From: Acinetobacter calcoaceticus
Lineage (GTDB): Bacteria > Pseudomonadota > Gammaproteobacteria > Pseudomonadales > Moraxellaceae
Length of the DNA stretch: 64,000 bases
Reading direction: 5' to 3'
NCBI RefSeq assembly: GCF_900520355.1
Contig: NZ_LS999521.1
Span: 2,604,001 to 2,668,000, forward strand
How positions within the stretch are numbered: the stretch's first letter is position 1; each line of letters opens with the position of its first letter. This document shows, in pieces, positions 1 through 10,300 of this stretch. The notes under the pieces are model-generated. The model saw nothing but the letters and a program-made list of their open reading frames with translations. It was not told the DNA's origin and did not search any database. Made by a program: the position numbers and the translations under genes.

Positions 1-553
1 CGGCCAAATACACCCCTTCTGTACGCTGAGCAATGGGATGGCTGGTATGTGCAGCAACCACTAATCGTTCTTTACGCAGCAGAATTCGTCTCACGGCTGG
101 ATCACTAATTCTTAAGCGTCCAAACCCGACATCAATACGTCCTTCTTTTAATGCCTGTAGTTGCTCAGTTGTACTCAACTCCATCAGTTGAATATTCAAA
201 TGCGGTTGCTGCTGCCTAAATAAATAGATGATTCGAGGCAACAACCCATAGAGTAAAGACCCGACAAAACCAATCGTCACACTTCTTTCAATCAGACCAA
301 TCCGCTTGGTCATACTTTTTATTTCTTCAGCATTCGACAAAAGTTTAAGAGCGTGTTGATAAAAGAAATGTCCGGCTGGCGTTGTCTGTAAAGGGCGGCT
401 TCCACGCTCAAATAATTGAATTCCAAGCTCACTTTCCAGATTTTGGATCTGTCGACTCAAAGGAGGTTGAGCAATAAATAGTTTTTCAGCAGCCTTGGTG
501 AAGCTTTGTTCTTCAACCACCGCCACAAAATACCGTAAATGTCTTAGTTCCAT
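1..553 (-). CDS. benM: BenM, LysR-type activator of benzoate genes (partial, C-terminus outside window)
   Basis: I translated this from the sequence. It starts at the ATG complementary to 551-553 and reads MELRHLRYFVAVVEE, followed by a LysR winged helix-turn-helix (SFTKAAEKLFIAQPPLSRQI) and the start of the effector-binding domain. About 184 codons are present; LysR proteins of this type are about 300 residues, so roughly the last 120 are beyond the window edge. In Acinetobacter BenM activates benABCDE in response to cis,cis-muconate and benzoate. It is divergent from benA, the classic arrangement, and the 278-bp intergenic region carries LysR-type operator motifs. The paralogue CatM is nearly as similar in sequence, but the position beside benA favours BenM. 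Confidence 0.9.
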   Translation of the reverse strand, partial: MELRHLRYFVAVVEEQSFTKAAEKLFIAQPPLSRQIQNLESELGIQLFERGSRPLQTTPAGHFFYQHALKLLSNAEEIKSMTKRIGLIERSVTIGFVGSLLYGLLPRIIYLFRQQQPHLNIQLMELSTTEQLQALKEGRIDVGFGRLRISDPAVRRILLRKERLVVAAHTSHPIAQRTEGVYLA

Positions 554-562
554 AAGGCTTCC

Positions 563-629
563 ATACCTTTAAGATATAAAAAAATGCAAATTCAGTCTTA
601 GACACAGTTTAACCATTCTTTTAAGGTAT
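563..629. promoter_or_regulatory. Candidate BenM operator array between benM and benA
   Basis: Three spaced dyads resemble the ATAC-N7-GTAT consensus of BenM/CatM: ATAC-N7-ATAT at 563-577, ATTC-N7-GACA at 590-604 (only the left half is good) and ATTC-N7-GTAT at 615-629. The centres are 27 and 25 bp apart, about 2.5 helical turns, as expected for a tetrameric LysR protein that shifts between sites. The motifs are seen directly; their use by BenM is inferred from the family. The leader between the array and the benA start is about 200 nt and contains no gene. Confidence 0.65.
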
Positions 630-831
630 ATACAAGCAACAAACCGATGAAGTGATGAATTGCTTTGTGAAAAGCCTTCTTGCCAATATTCAAGTGATTC
701 ATCTTCATCAATCTCGGTTAAACACCCGTCGCGCTCATGCGCTTCATTGACAATATTAGGATATCAAGACCTTGTAGATCTTAGCTAAGGCCTTGGTGAC
801 TTCCACACTTTTGGAAAGTCGGAGAACGGAC

Positions 832-2214
832 ATGCCACGTATTCCTGTAATCAATACTAGCCATCTTGACCGTATTGATGAATTACTTGTAGATAATATC
901 GATACAGGTGAATTTAAACTTCATCGCTCAGTGTTTACTGACGAAGCCCTATTTGACCTTGAAATGAAATACATCTTCGAAGGTAATTGGGTTTACTTAG
1001 CACACGAAAGCCAAATTCCAAATAATAATGACTACTACACCACTTACATTGGTCATCAGCCCGTCATTATTGCCCGTAATCGTAACGGCGAATTGAATGC
1101 CATGATCAATGCGTGTTCACACCGCGGAGCGCAACTTTGCCGTCACAAGCGTGGTAACAAAGCAACGTATACCTGCCCTTTCCACGGTTGGACTTTTAAC
1201 AACTCTGGTAAATTACTCAAAGTTAAAGATCCGAGTGAAGCTGGTTATTCTGATTGCTTTAATCAAGAGGGCTCACATGACCTTAAAAAAGTGGCTCGTT
1301 TTGAGAACTACAAAGGCTTCTTGTTTGGCAGCTTAAATCCAGATGTTCCTTCACTTGAAGAATTCTTGGGTGAAACCAGCAAAATCATCGACATGATTGT
1401 TGACCAGTCTGAACATGGTTTGGAAGTTTTACGTGGTTCATCAACCTACACTTACGAAGGTAACTGGAAACTCACTGCTGAAAATGGTGCCGATGGTTAC
1501 CATGTTTCTGCTGTTCACTGGAACTACGCAGCAACGACTCAACACCGTAAAGAAACTCAAGCTGCCGATAACATTCGCGCGATGAGCGCAGGTGCTTGGG
1601 GTAAACAAGGTGGTGGTTCTTATGGTTTTGAAAATGGTCACATGTTGCTTTGGACACAATGGGCAAACCCAGAAGACCGTCCAAACTTCCCGAAAGCAGA
1701 CGAATACACCGAAAAATACGGCGAAGCGATGTCGAAATGGATGATTGAACGTTCACGTAACCTATGCCTCTATCCAAATGTCTATTTGATGGATCAGTTC
1801 GGTTCGCAAATTCGTGTACTTCGTCCTCTTTCTGTTAATAGAACCGAAGTCACCATTTACTGTATTGCACCTAAAGGCGAAGCACCTGAAGCTCGTACCC
1901 GTCGTATTCGCCAATATGAAGATTTCTTTAATGCATCAGGTATGGCAACACCAGACGATTTAGAAGAATTCCGCGCTTGTCAGGCGGGTTATGCAGGTAT
2001 TGCACTTGAATGGAATGACATGTGCCGTGGTTCTAAACACTGGATTTATGGACCAGACGATGCAGCAAACGAAATTGGTTTAAAACCAATGTTAAGTGGT
2101 ATCAAAACTGAAGATGAAGGACTTTATCTTGCCCAACATCAATATTGGTTACACACCATGAAACACGCGATTGCGACAGAGAAAGAAATTGCTGATCAGG
2201 GAGAAACAGCATGA
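832..2214 (+). CDS. benA: BenA, benzoate 1,2-dioxygenase large (alpha) subunit
   Basis: This is the catalytic subunit of the ring-hydroxylating oxygenase that converts benzoate, O2 and NADH to the cis-diol carboxylate. It has 460 residues. The Rieske [2Fe-2S] ligands are C95-x-H97 and C115-x2-H118; the mononuclear iron site lies in the [13 protein letters not shown] stretch, with D221, H224 and H229. The start at the ATG at 832 has an upstream GGAGAA at 821-826 and gives [10 protein letters not shown], matching known BenA; an in-frame TTG at 793 is not needed. It overlaps benB by four bases (ATGA), implying translational coupling. It is the first gene of benABCDE and is divergent from benM. 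Confidence 0.97.
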   Translation: MPRIPVINTSHLDRIDELLVDNIDTGEFKLHRSVFTDEALFDLEMKYIFEGNWVYLAHESQIPNNNDYYTTYIGHQPVIIARNRNGELNAMINACSHRGAQLCRHKRGNKATYTCPFHGWTFNNSGKLLKVKDPSEAGYSDCFNQEGSHDLKKVARFENYKGFLFGSLNPDVPSLEEFLGETSKIIDMIVDQSEHGLEVLRGSSTYTYEGNWKLTAENGADGYHVSAVHWNYAATTQHRKETQAADNIRAMSAGAWGKQGGGSYGFENGHMLLWTQWANPEDRPNFPKADEYTEKYGEAMSKWMIERSRNLCLYPNVYLMDQFGSQIRVLRPLSVNRTEVTIYCIAPKGEAPEARTRRIRQYEDFFNASGMATPDDLEEFRACQAGYAGIALEWNDMCRGSKHWIYGPDDAANEIGLKPMLSGIKTEDEGLYLAQHQYWLHTMKHAIATEKEIADQGETA

Positions 2215-2711
2215 GCACTCAAGACAAAGCAACTTTAGAAAATATTGCTCAGTTTCTCTACCGTGAAGCTCGTTTTTTAGATGATGAACAATGGGATGAC
2301 TGGCTTGCATGCTATGCACCGGAAGCTTCTTTCTGGATGCCAGCTTGGGATGACGACGATAAATTAACTGAAGATCCGCAATCTGAAATTTCACTCATTT
2401 ATTACCCAGACCGTCAAGGTTTAGAAGATCGCGTGTTCCGTATTAAAACTGAGCGCTCATCTGCAACCATGCCGGACACGCGCACAAGCCACAATATTGC
2501 CAACGTTGAAGTTCTCGAGCACGACGGAGACAAAATCACTGTTCGCTTTAACTGGAACACCTTGAGTTTCCGTTACAAGACAAATTACAGCTATTTCGGT
2601 ATGTCACGTTATGTGATCGATTTTTCAGGTGATCAACCAAAAATCTTGAGCAAGTATGTCGTTCTGAAAAATGACTACATCAATCAGGTTATTGATATCT
2701 ACCACCTTTAA
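2211..2711 (+). CDS. benB: BenB, benzoate 1,2-dioxygenase small (beta) subunit
   Basis: This 166-residue structural subunit of the alpha3beta3 dioxygenase has the SnoaL/NTF2-like cone fold typical of ring-hydroxylating dioxygenase beta subunits. The sequence shows the usual N-terminal helix ([21 protein letters not shown]) followed by the curved-sheet region ending in [17 protein letters not shown]. Length is normal for the family. Its ATG overlaps the benA stop (ATGA), so equimolar synthesis by coupling is likely. It has no catalytic residues of its own. A 7-bp hairpin follows before benC. Confidence 0.96.
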   Translation: MSTQDKATLENIAQFLYREARFLDDEQWDDWLACYAPEASFWMPAWDDDDKLTEDPQSEISLIYYPDRQGLEDRVFRIKTERSSATMPDTRTSHNIANVEVLEHDGDKITVRFNWNTLSFRYKTNYSYFGMSRYVIDFSGDQPKILSKYVVLKNDYINQVIDIYHL

Positions 2712-2719
2712 GACATACC

Positions 2720-2749
2720 CCCTCAGTTAAACGGACTGTTGGCTGAGGG
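2720..2749 (+). other. Intercistronic hairpin between benB and benC
   Basis: CCCTCAG at 2720-2726 pairs perfectly with CTGAGGG at 2743-2749 around a 16-nt loop. There is no following T-run, so it is not a standard terminator. It could protect or process the benAB message relative to benC, which would adjust the ratio of oxygenase to reductase. The structure is seen; the role is inference. Confidence 0.5.
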
Positions 2750-2752
2750 TAA

Positions 2753-3799
<1,047 letters not shown>

Positions 3800-3820
3800 T
3801 TTAAGGTGGAGAAGTTATCT

Positions 3821-4606
3821 ATGTCAAACCGTCAAAGATTTACTGATAAAGTCGTGATTGTTACGGGTAGTGCCCAAGGTATTGGTCGCGGCGTGGCACT
3901 ACAAGTCGCAGCTGAAGGCGGCCAAGTCGTCATGGCTGACCGCTCTGAATATGTTGAAGAAGTTCTCAAAGAAATTCAGAGTACAGGTGGTGATGCTGTT
4001 ACGCTTAATGCCGACCTTGAAACATATGCGGGCGCACAAGCGGTTGTTGCAAAAGCCATTGAACACTATGGTCGGGTAGATATCCTGATTAATAATGTAG
4101 GCGGCGCGATCTGGATGAAACCTTTTGAAGAGTTTTCTGAAGAAGAGATCATTAAGGAAGTGAACCGCTCACTGTTTCCAACTTTATGGTGCTGCCGAGC
4201 TGTGTTGCCAGCCATGATTAAGCAACAATCGGGTGTTATTGTAAATGTATCTTCAATTGCAACTCGTGGTATTAATCGCATTCCCTACTCTGCATCTAAA
4301 GGGGGGGTAAATGCTTTAACAGCATCGCTTGCTTTTGAACATGCTAAAGACGGGATTCGAGTCAATGCCGTTGCGACTGGTGGAACCGAAGCACCACCTC
4401 GCAAAGTACCACGTAACGCCAACCCACTCAGTCAAAATGAAAAAGACTGGATGCAGCAAGTGGTAGATCAAACTGTAGATCGAACATTTATGGGGCGTTA
4501 TGGCACAATTCATGAACAAGTAAATGCAATTTTATTTCTCGCATCAGATGATGCATCTTATATGACTGGATCAGTCATTCCAGTCGGAGGTGGAGATCAG
4601 GGTTAA
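3821..4606 (+). CDS. benD: BenD, cis-1,2-dihydroxycyclohexa-3,5-diene-1-carboxylate dehydrogenase
   Basis: BenD oxidises and decarboxylates the benzoate diol to catechol with NAD+. It is a 261-residue classical short-chain dehydrogenase: the dinucleotide motif TGSAQGIGRG begins near residue 15, NNVGG replaces the usual NNAG near 91-95, and the active site has S144 and Y156-x3-K160. I chose the ATG at 3821 because AAGGTGGAG at 3804-3812 is an ideal ribosome binding site 8 nt upstream; an upstream in-frame GTG at 3806 lies inside that site. It begins 21 bp after benC. A hairpin with a T-run overlaps its stop codon. Confidence 0.95.
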   Translation: MSNRQRFTDKVVIVTGSAQGIGRGVALQVAAEGGQVVMADRSEYVEEVLKEIQSTGGDAVTLNADLETYAGAQAVVAKAIEHYGRVDILINNVGGAIWMKPFEEFSEEEIIKEVNRSLFPTLWCCRAVLPAMIKQQSGVIVNVSSIATRGINRIPYSASKGGVNALTASLAFEHAKDGIRVNAVATGGTEAPPRKVPRNANPLSQNEKDWMQQVVDQTVDRTFMGRYGTIHEQVNAILFLASDDASYMTGSVIPVGGGDQG

Positions 4607-4620
4607 TCCTGATCTTTTTA
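4594..4620 (+). terminator. Terminator or attenuator between benD and benE
   Basis: AGATCAGG at 4594-4601 pairs with CCTGATCT at 4608-4615 across a 6-nt loop that contains the benD stop codon, and five T's follow. It looks like a Rho-independent terminator placed inside the presumed benABCDE operon, so benE may be transcribed at a reduced level by read-through. Confidence 0.6.
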
Positions 4621-4664
4621 TATGATCTGATACATAATAGGATTTGCATGGAGGCAATCAAACA

Positions 4665-5858
4665 ATGGCAACCCTGTTAAAAATATTAAAAAATGACTGG
4701 TCGATATCAGCAACAGTTGCTGGCTTTCTTGCGGTTTTAATTTCTTACTCTGGCCCACTGATTATTTTCTTTCAAGCTGCTCAGCGAGCCCATGTTTCTA
4801 CCGATATGATGGTGTCATGGATTTGGGGAATTTCAATTGGTGCCGCCGTTTCAGGCATTTATCTTTCAATTAAATATAAAACGCCTGTCATTACCGCATG
4901 GTCTGCACCGGGTACTGCCCTGTTAGTTACTCTATTTCCGCATATCTCATTGAATGAAGCAGTAGCCGCCTATATTACTTCTGCGATTGTTATTTTTTTA
5001 ATTGGCGTTACAGGTTACTTCGACAAATTACTCAAATGGATTCCGCAAGATGTCGCTGCCGGCATGATGGCAGGTATCCTTTTTCAATTTGGTATTGGCC
5101 TATTTACCGCATCTGATAGCATGCCTTTTATTGTCTTTAGCATGCTCATTGTGTTTTTAATTGCTAAACGTTTAATGCCCCGCTACACCATGATTTGGGT
5201 GTTAGGGGCCGGAGTTTTATTAAGCCTCATTTTAGGCAAAATGAATCCGGTTGATGTGAGTTTTAGTCTAGCTATCCCGCAGTGGATTAGCCCAGAATGG
5301 ACGTGGGATTCAACACTTAACCTTGCCCTTCCTCTGATTCTAGTCAGCTTAACTGGTCAATTTTTACCGGGTATGGCGATTATGAAGCTCAGCGGTTACG
5401 ATACGCCAGCCAAACCGATTATTAGTGTTACCAGCATTGCCTCTTTAGCGGTTGCCTGCGTGGGCGGTATTACCATTGTACTTGCCTCAATTACCGCTGC
5501 TTTATGTATGGGCAAAGACGCTCATGAACTTAAAGAAAAACGGTATATCGCAGGCATTGCCAACGGAATTTTTTATATTTTAGGTGGCTTATTTGCTGGC
5601 AGTATTGTCATGCTATTTAGCTTACTTCCTAAAGAGTTGGTTGCAGCACTTGCAGGTTTAGCTTTGCTTGGTGCAATTGCGACCAATATTTCTGTTGCCA
5701 TGAGAAATGACAGCCAACGTGATGCTGCACTCATTACCTTTCTAGCTACAGCTTCGGGCATGCATTTTCTCGGATTAAGCTCGGTTTTTTGGGGCATTTT
5801 TATTGGTGTCATTGCTCATTTCATTCTTACGCCACGATCAGCTCCAGCCACAAATTAA
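4665..5858 (+). CDS. benE: BenE, benzoate/proton symporter (BenE family)
   Basis: This is an integral inner-membrane transporter of the BenE family, 397 residues with about 11-12 hydrophobic segments, for benzoate uptake. The family's proline- and glycine-rich stretches are visible (SAPGTALL near residue 90, GQFLPGMAIMKLSGYD in the C-terminal half). The start at the ATG at 4665 has GGAGGC at 4650-4655; an earlier ATG at 4648 is out of frame and the in-frame TTG at 4644 lacks a good site. It lies last in the ben operon behind a terminator-like hairpin, so expression may be lower than benABCD. Confidence 0.92.
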   Translation: MATLLKILKNDWSISATVAGFLAVLISYSGPLIIFFQAAQRAHVSTDMMVSWIWGISIGAAVSGIYLSIKYKTPVITAWSAPGTALLVTLFPHISLNEAVAAYITSAIVIFLIGVTGYFDKLLKWIPQDVAAGMMAGILFQFGIGLFTASDSMPFIVFSMLIVFLIAKRLMPRYTMIWVLGAGVLLSLILGKMNPVDVSFSLAIPQWISPEWTWDSTLNLALPLILVSLTGQFLPGMAIMKLSGYDTPAKPIISVTSIASLAVACVGGITIVLASITAALCMGKDAHELKEKRYIAGIANGIFYILGGLFAGSIVMLFSLLPKELVAALAGLALLGAIATNISVAMRNDSQRDAALITFLATASGMHFLGLSSVFWGIFIGVIAHFILTPRSAPATN

Positions 5859-5893
5859 ATTTTACCTAAGTAATTCAACCCAAATAAAGTCTT

Positions 5894-5946
5894 AATAGCC
5901 AAATCAGGATGCAAATAATTTGCTATCCCTGTTTTGGCTATTTTTA
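5894..5946 (+). terminator. Terminator after benE
   Basis: AATAGCCAAA at 5894-5903 pairs with TTTGGCTATT at 5933-5942, extended inward by TCAGG/CCCTG with a mismatch, and is followed by TTTTATTTATT. It is imperfect but well placed to end the benABCDE transcript. Confidence 0.6.
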
Positions 5947-6226
5947 TTTATTGTCAATTAAATTCCATTTTCCAAAGTCAATTTCTAAAATAATTAAATA
6001 ATAGATTTCAATCTTTCATCTTAATATTTTTCCGACCAATTCATAATATTAACTGATCTATATTTTTAGTGGTGATTCTCAGCAATAAAATCAAGAATAA
6101 AACACCAATAAAACCCTTAAAATTCTCACTATATAATATTCAAACTATTTTAAAGAATAAAGACCCCCAGTTCATATAGTAAAAATAAAACCATATTTTT
6201 CAAACAATTAAATTATTAAAAACCCA

Positions 6227-6241
6227 ATACCTTAAAGACAT
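6227..6241 (+). promoter_or_regulatory. Candidate BenM/CatM site upstream of benK
   Basis: ATAC-CTTAAAG-ACAT sits about 94 bp before the benK start. Its left half and spacer closely resemble the reverse complement of the benA-proximal site at 615-629 (ATAC-CTTAAAA-GAAT). This suggests that the transporter and porin genes share the ben regulators. The right half is degenerate, so this is only a candidate. Confidence 0.4.
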
Positions 6242-6334
6242 AAAGATATATCAATTAGGTTTTTGACTCTAACTCGATAACAAAATAGTTTATTAAACAA
6301 TAACGCGATACTTCACAAATTGGAGGTGAAGAAA

Positions 6335-7693
6335 ATGGATGCGAGTAAGGTTAATATTAATGAGCTCATTGATAAGGCCCGTTTTACAGCTTTTCATTGG
6401 AAAGTTTTAATCTGGTGTTTACTTATTATTATTTTTGATGGATATGATTTAGTCATTTATGGCGTTGCACTTCCTTTATTAATGCAACAATGGTCATTAA
6501 CTGCTGTTGAAGCAGGTTTGCTGGCAAGTGCTGCTTTATTTGGCATGATGTTTGGTGCCATGATTTTTGGCACACTTTCGGACAAACTCGGGCGTAAAAA
6601 AACCATTCTGATTTGCGTGACTTTATTTAGCGGATTTACCTTTTTAGGTGCTTTTGCTAAAGGGCCAGCTGAGTTTGCAATTCTTCGCTTTATTGCTGGC
6701 CTTGGTATTGGCGGGGTCATGCCAAACGTGGTCGCGCTTATGACTGAATATGCACCTAAAAAAATCCGCAGTACATTGGTGGCAATCATGTTTAGCGGAT
6801 ATGCGATTGGTGGCATGACATCTGCACTACTCGGTGCATGGCTCGTTAAGGATATGGGCTGGCAAATCATGTTTTTAATTGCGGGTGTTCCACTTTTACT
6901 ACTCCCACTGATCTGGAAATTTTTGCCTGAATCTCTCACATTTTTAGTGAAATCTAACCAAAGTGAACAGGCAAAAAGTGTTGTCAGCAAAATTGCGCCT
7001 CAAACTCAGGTAAATGCCAATACTCAACTGGTGTTAAACGAAAGCACTATAACAGATGCACCTGTCCGCGCACTTTTTCAACAAGGCCGTACCTTCAGCA
7101 CATTTATGTTCTGGATTGCTTTCTTTATGTGTTTACTCATGGTGTACGCCTTAGGAAGCTGGTTACCTAAACTCATGTTGCAAGCAGGCTATTCGTTGGG
7201 TGCGAGTATGTTGTTCCTGTTTGCACTCAACATTGGTGGCATGGTTGGTGCAATTGGTGGCGGTGCTTTAGCAGATAGATTCCATTTAAAACCTGTCATT
7301 ACCATCATGTTTATTGTGGGTTCAGCAGCTCTAATCTTACTTGGCATTAATAGTCCACAATTTATTTTATATAGCCTGATTGCCATTGCTGGCGCTGCCA
7401 CAATTGGTTCACAAATCTTACTCTACACGTTTGTTGCACAGTTCTACCCGACAGCACTTCGCTCAACAGGCATGGGCTGGGCATCAGGAATTGGTCGCAT
7501 TGGTGCAATTATCGGTCCAGTTTTAACTGGAGCCCTACTCACATTTGAACTTCCTCACCAAATCAATTTCTTGGCGATTGCGATTCCTGGTGTGATTGCT
7601 GCACTTGCAATATTTATGGTCAATCTTAAAGCCTCTGTTGCTGCGCAAGCTCCATCAACATTTAACACTCAAAACACACTTACCCAGCAGTAA
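6335..7693 (+). CDS. benK: BenK-like benzoate permease, MFS aromatic acid:H+ symporter family
   Basis: This 452-residue major facilitator has 12 predicted membrane segments. The aromatic acid/H+ symporter signature FDGYDLVIYG lies in the first segment (near residues 33-42), and the MFS loop motif GTLSDKLGRKK lies between segments 2 and 3. BenK imports benzoate driven by the proton gradient. I chose the ATG at 6335 because of the strong site GGAGGTGA at 6322-6329; an in-frame start 15 nt earlier lies in front of that site. It is followed after a hairpin by an OprD-type porin gene. Substrate assignment rests on neighbours and the family; related members carry 4-hydroxybenzoate, muconate or vanillate. 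Confidence 0.85.
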   Translation: MDASKVNINELIDKARFTAFHWKVLIWCLLIIIFDGYDLVIYGVALPLLMQQWSLTAVEAGLLASAALFGMMFGAMIFGTLSDKLGRKKTILICVTLFSGFTFLGAFAKGPAEFAILRFIAGLGIGGVMPNVVALMTEYAPKKIRSTLVAIMFSGYAIGGMTSALLGAWLVKDMGWQIMFLIAGVPLLLLPLIWKFLPESLTFLVKSNQSEQAKSVVSKIAPQTQVNANTQLVLNESTITDAPVRALFQQGRTFSTFMFWIAFFMCLLMVYALGSWLPKLMLQAGYSLGASMLFLFALNIGGMVGAIGGGALADRFHLKPVITIMFIVGSAALILLGINSPQFILYSLIAIAGAATIGSQILLYTFVAQFYPTALRSTGMGWASGIGRIGAIIGPVLTGALLTFELPHQINFLAIAIPGVIAALAIFMVNLKASVAAQAPSTFNTQNTLTQQ

Positions 7694-7699
7694 ACATAC

Positions 7700-7720
7700 A
7701 TGCGCCGAGGACTGGCGCAT
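7700..7720 (+). other. Hairpin between benK and the porin gene
   Basis: ATGCGCC at 7700-7706 pairs perfectly with GGCGCAT at 7714-7720 over a 7-nt loop. It begins 6 bp after the benK stop and ends 18 bp before the porin start. There is no T-run, so it probably stabilises or partitions a bicistronic mRNA rather than terminating it. Confidence 0.5.
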
Positions 7721-7738
7721 TTATCTCGGAAATGGATT

Positions 7739-8995
7739 ATGGAATTAATACACCGTTTTAAACCGCAGACTTTAGCTGTAGCAACTTTAGTATTGATGTG
7801 TGGCAATTCATGGGCAGCAGATACCGCGCAACAAAGTGAAGATGAATGGAAATTCACTTTAAAGAATGCCTACGTTAATCGTAATTTTGACAATGATGCA
7901 CTCAAAGATACAGGTAGCTGGTCTCAGGCAGCGTCGTTATTTTATAAATCGAAAATGCATGAAACCCCACTAGTAATAGCAGACAAGCCAATCACCATTG
8001 GTGCAGATGCTTCTGTTCAATATGCAGTACGTTTAAGTTCAGACAAACATATCGCCGATACAGTTTTGCCTTTTAACAAAGACACTCAATCACAAGCGTC
8101 CGACTTTTTAAAATATGGCGCGACCTTAAAGCTGGGCTATGACAAAACTTTATTAAGCGTCGGTGAACTTTGGTTAGATTTACCAGTGACAGCGGTAGAT
8201 GCGAGCCGTCAATTACTTACTTCGTATTGGGGAACCAATTTAAAGTCTCAACTTTCAGATCAGCTTTATGCGGAAATTGGTCGGGTTGAAAAAGTATCTC
8301 CACGAAATGAAGAAGACTTTAAAAAGTTTTCCTTCACGGCCAATGGGGTTACCAAAGAATCTGATGGCTTAAACTACTTAGACCTTCGTTATCAATTTAC
8401 GCCGTCATTAAAGGGTGAGTACTACTTTGGTAATTTAGAGGATTTGTATAACAAGTATTATGTGGGACTTGAGCATACATGGAAGCAGCCAACTTTTGCC
8501 CTGACTTCCAAGTTTAAATACTTCAATGCCAAAGATGATGGCAATACTTTTGATATTGATGCGCAAAACATTGGAGTGCTAGAAACCCTCAAAGTAAAAA
8601 ACCATACCTTTGGTTTAGGCTACCAACAAATCATGGGTGAATCGGCTTATCCATTACCGGATGGTTTCTTGCCAGAAACCTATTTTATTAACTGGAACGC
8701 TACTGGTTTCTTTAAAGAAGATGAAAAGTCTTACCATGTCATGTACGGCTATGACTTTAAAGATTACGTTCCGGGCTTAAACACAATGGTGAAATATGTT
8801 TATGGACATGACTTTAAAGCAGCTAATGGCGAGAAAAATCATGAGACTGAGTCGAATGTCATTCTGAACTATGCGTTTCAACAGCCATTCTTAAAAGGCG
8901 TTGCTCTTCAATACATTCGTATTGATTATAATGTTAAACATGGCAATGACTTTGGTGAAGACCGCCTATTCGTCAATTACACCAAAAAGTTCTAA
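7739..8995 (+). CDS. OprD-family outer-membrane porin (BenP-like)
   Basis: This 418-residue precursor has a Sec signal peptide (K8 followed by a hydrophobic core, cleavage probably after SWA at about residue 26), alternating beta-strand patterns and the terminal Phe typical of outer-membrane barrels. It resembles OprD-type substrate-specific channels that admit aromatic carboxylates; the neighbour of benK in related strains is called BenP, which I adopt as the likely role only. I chose the ATG at 7739 (GGA at 7728-7730) because it puts the signal peptide at the N-terminus; the in-frame ATG at 7700 would add 13 residues translated from the hairpin. Confidence 0.8.
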   Translation: MELIHRFKPQTLAVATLVLMCGNSWAADTAQQSEDEWKFTLKNAYVNRNFDNDALKDTGSWSQAASLFYKSKMHETPLVIADKPITIGADASVQYAVRLSSDKHIADTVLPFNKDTQSQASDFLKYGATLKLGYDKTLLSVGELWLDLPVTAVDASRQLLTSYWGTNLKSQLSDQLYAEIGRVEKVSPRNEEDFKKFSFTANGVTKESDGLNYLDLRYQFTPSLKGEYYFGNLEDLYNKYYVGLEHTWKQPTFALTSKFKYFNAKDDGNTFDIDAQNIGVLETLKVKNHTFGLGYQQIMGESAYPLPDGFLPETYFINWNATGFFKEDEKSYHVMYGYDFKDYVPGLNTMVKYVYGHDFKAANGEKNHETESNVILNYAFQQPFLKGVALQYIRIDYNVKHGNDFGEDRLFVNYTKKF

Positions 8996-9013
8996 AGTTT
9001 TTTAATTTAAGCT

Positions 9014-9040
9014 AAGCGGGCTACTTTTGGTCCGCTTTTT
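9014..9040 (+). terminator. Terminator after the porin gene
   Basis: AAGCGG at 9014-9019 pairs with CCGCTT at 9032-9037, followed by TTTC. It ends the benK-porin transcript. Confidence 0.7.
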
Positions 9041-9060
9041 CTATATTATTTCACCCATAA

Positions 9061-9086
9061 AAAAACGCCCTTACGAGCGTTTTTAA
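9061..9086 (-). terminator. Terminator of the KAS III-like gene
   Basis: AAAAACGC at 9061-9068 and GCGTTTTT at 9077-9084 form a short stem with A and T flanks on both sides, so it can work in both directions. It lies just past the stop codon of the minus-strand gene. Confidence 0.7.
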
Positions 9087-9099
9087 TTAAAATTCTAAC

Positions 9100-10215
<1,116 letters not shown>

Positions 10216-10300
10216 CTAAAAAAATGAAAAGGGTCTATTAATCTTTCATTTATAAATTGCGTTGTTCGCTAAAAACAACATAAACAGACCCATATCTATT

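Larger units (their letters stand above)
5859..6334. other. Intergenic region benE-benK (476 bp)
   Basis: This AT-rich region contains no credible gene. It contains an imperfect terminator for benE at 5894-5946 and a LysR-type dyad at 6227-6241 about 95 bp before benK. The region between them (about 5950-6220) is very AT-rich and I see no further motif in it. Confidence 0.7.

Noticed and set aside
6457..6990. 177-codon open frame antisense to benK
   Set aside because: Mirror of transmembrane-coding sequence; no start signals.
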